DNA of 5,073 bases, from assembly GCA_910585445.1 (NCBI GenBank), contig CAJUEK010000084.1:1-5073 (forward strand). The letters are read 5' to 3'. Both the position numbers and the translations under genes were made by a program. This document shows, piece after piece, positions 4,655-5,073 of the stretch. Numbering within the stretch: position 1 is the stretch's first letter; every line of letters begins with the position of its first letter. The notes beneath the pieces are model-generated. The model was not told the DNA's origin and ran no database searches. It worked only from the letters and a program-made list of their open reading frames with translations. The DNA comes from an uncultured Bacteroidales bacterium (lineage in GTDB: Bacteria > Bacteroidota > Bacteroidia > Bacteroidales > UBA932).

Positions 4655-5073
4655 ATCCTTGAACTCAGCAGGTAGGAAGAGCCAGTGGCGGTATGGAGTA
4701 ATCCAGAAGTCCTTCGGCCCGGATGCTCTTGTAGTCAGTGCTATATCAAAGTCTGGGTCATTATTGGCCTCCTTGATCAGTTCCAAGATATGATTGAAAA
4801 GGGCTTCTTTGGCTTTTGTCTTATTGCCTGGTTCTGTTGCTCCTTCTGGAATCTCAAGATGTTTGTGGTTGAGACAGAACGCCATTGCGCCAAGCACTAT
4901 ATCCATACATTGCTGAAGATTGTGTTTCTTGGAGTCAATTTCTGCGATGTCATCCGGTCGGATCTTTATCCTTGCCTTCTTGAATGCACGAAGGTTTTGC
5001 ATAAATCCGATATGTGCTTTGAATGCATCGTTTTCTTCACGCGATATCGGAAGTTTGTCGAAGTATAATTTAA
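4646..5073 (-). CDS. DUF3800-like protein, C-terminal part; start beyond the right edge
   Basis: The minus-strand frame stays open from the TAA at 4646-4648 to the end of the window, so the ATG at 5000-5002 is internal: about 24 more residues (KLYFDKLPISREEN and onward) precede it without a stop. The visible C-terminal 142 residues include RIKIRPDDIAEIDSKKHNLQ followed by QCMDIVLGAMAF. This resembles the C-terminal signature of DUF3800 proteins (an Asp-Ser, then LQ-x-x-D-hydrophobic-GA). The basic segment NKTKAKEALFNHILELIKEA and the aromatic end ITPYRHWLFLP follow. Family members usually have about 230-270 residues with an N-terminal DESG motif, which would lie outside this window. The biochemical role of the family is not established; members often sit in accessory or mobile regions. 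The assignment is from memory of the motif and is moderately certain; that the gene is real is fairly certain from its composition. Confidence 0.72.
   Translation of the reverse strand, partial: KLYFDKLPISREENDAFKAHIGFMQNLRAFKKARIKIRPDDIAEIDSKKHNLQQCMDIVLGAMAFCLNHKHLEIPEGATEPGNKTKAKEALFNHILELIKEANNDPDFDIALTTRASGPKDFWITPYRHWLFLPAEFKDKK

Noticed and set aside
4470..4793. Open frame of 107 codons on the plus strand
   Set aside because: It starts before a strong promoter, runs through the terminator at 4623-4654 and is antisense to the DUF3800-like gene; it reads as a shadow.
4685..5068. Open frame of 127 codons on the plus strand
   Set aside because: It is antisense to the DUF3800-like gene, very rich in Cys, Phe and Trp, and has no upstream signals.

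Overview
The window looks like chromosomal DNA of a member of the Bacteroidota, most likely order Bacteroidales (Bacteroides/Phocaeicola-like). The main reason is a set of promoters of the type specific to this phylum (TTTG, about 19 bases, TAnnTTTG) in front of both tRNA genes, the hydrolase gene and a candidate small RNA. Strong purine-rich ribosome binding sites are absent, and the proteins resemble Bacteroidales families. Genus assignment is inference.

Left part (1-640): the 3' part of a sugar-transporter-like gene (GRP/ureide-permease-like) enters from the left edge. It stops after about half of the usual membrane segments. Immediately downstream lies tRNA-Glu(CTC) with its own near-consensus promoter and a strong intrinsic terminator.

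Centre (640-3872): two long plus-strand genes. The first encodes an exported serine hydrolase of the CocE/NonD (S15) superfamily. It keeps the Ser158-Asp294-His326 triad and, unusually informative, the three-acid cluster typical of alpha-amino acid ester hydrolases. The second, 74 bases on, is a complete enolase (eno) with all catalytic residues, but with a few substitutions in normally invariant stretches. They may share the promoter upstream of the hydrolase; a weak -7 element between them may also serve eno. No functional link between the two is obvious. Both use many ATA (Ile) codons, unlike the transporter fragment.

Right part (3873-5073): tRNA-Ala(TGC) with its own promoter and terminator is followed by an AT-rich stretch of about 630 bases without an intact gene. 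Inside it are (i) a short ORF of 54 codons that reads like protein but carries a TAA at codon 14, a probable pseudogene, and (ii) an orphan transcription unit of about 115 nt with a perfect -7 box, a nested set of complementary segments and a strong terminator, and no ORF: a candidate structured small RNA. Its terminator overlaps the stop codon of a convergent minus-strand gene, probably a DUF3800-family protein, which runs off the right edge.

The most noteworthy items are the candidate small RNA, the interrupted small ORF, the half-length transporter abutting a tRNA gene, and the AEH-like active site of the hydrolase. I see no mobile-element genes, CRISPR array or complete defence system.
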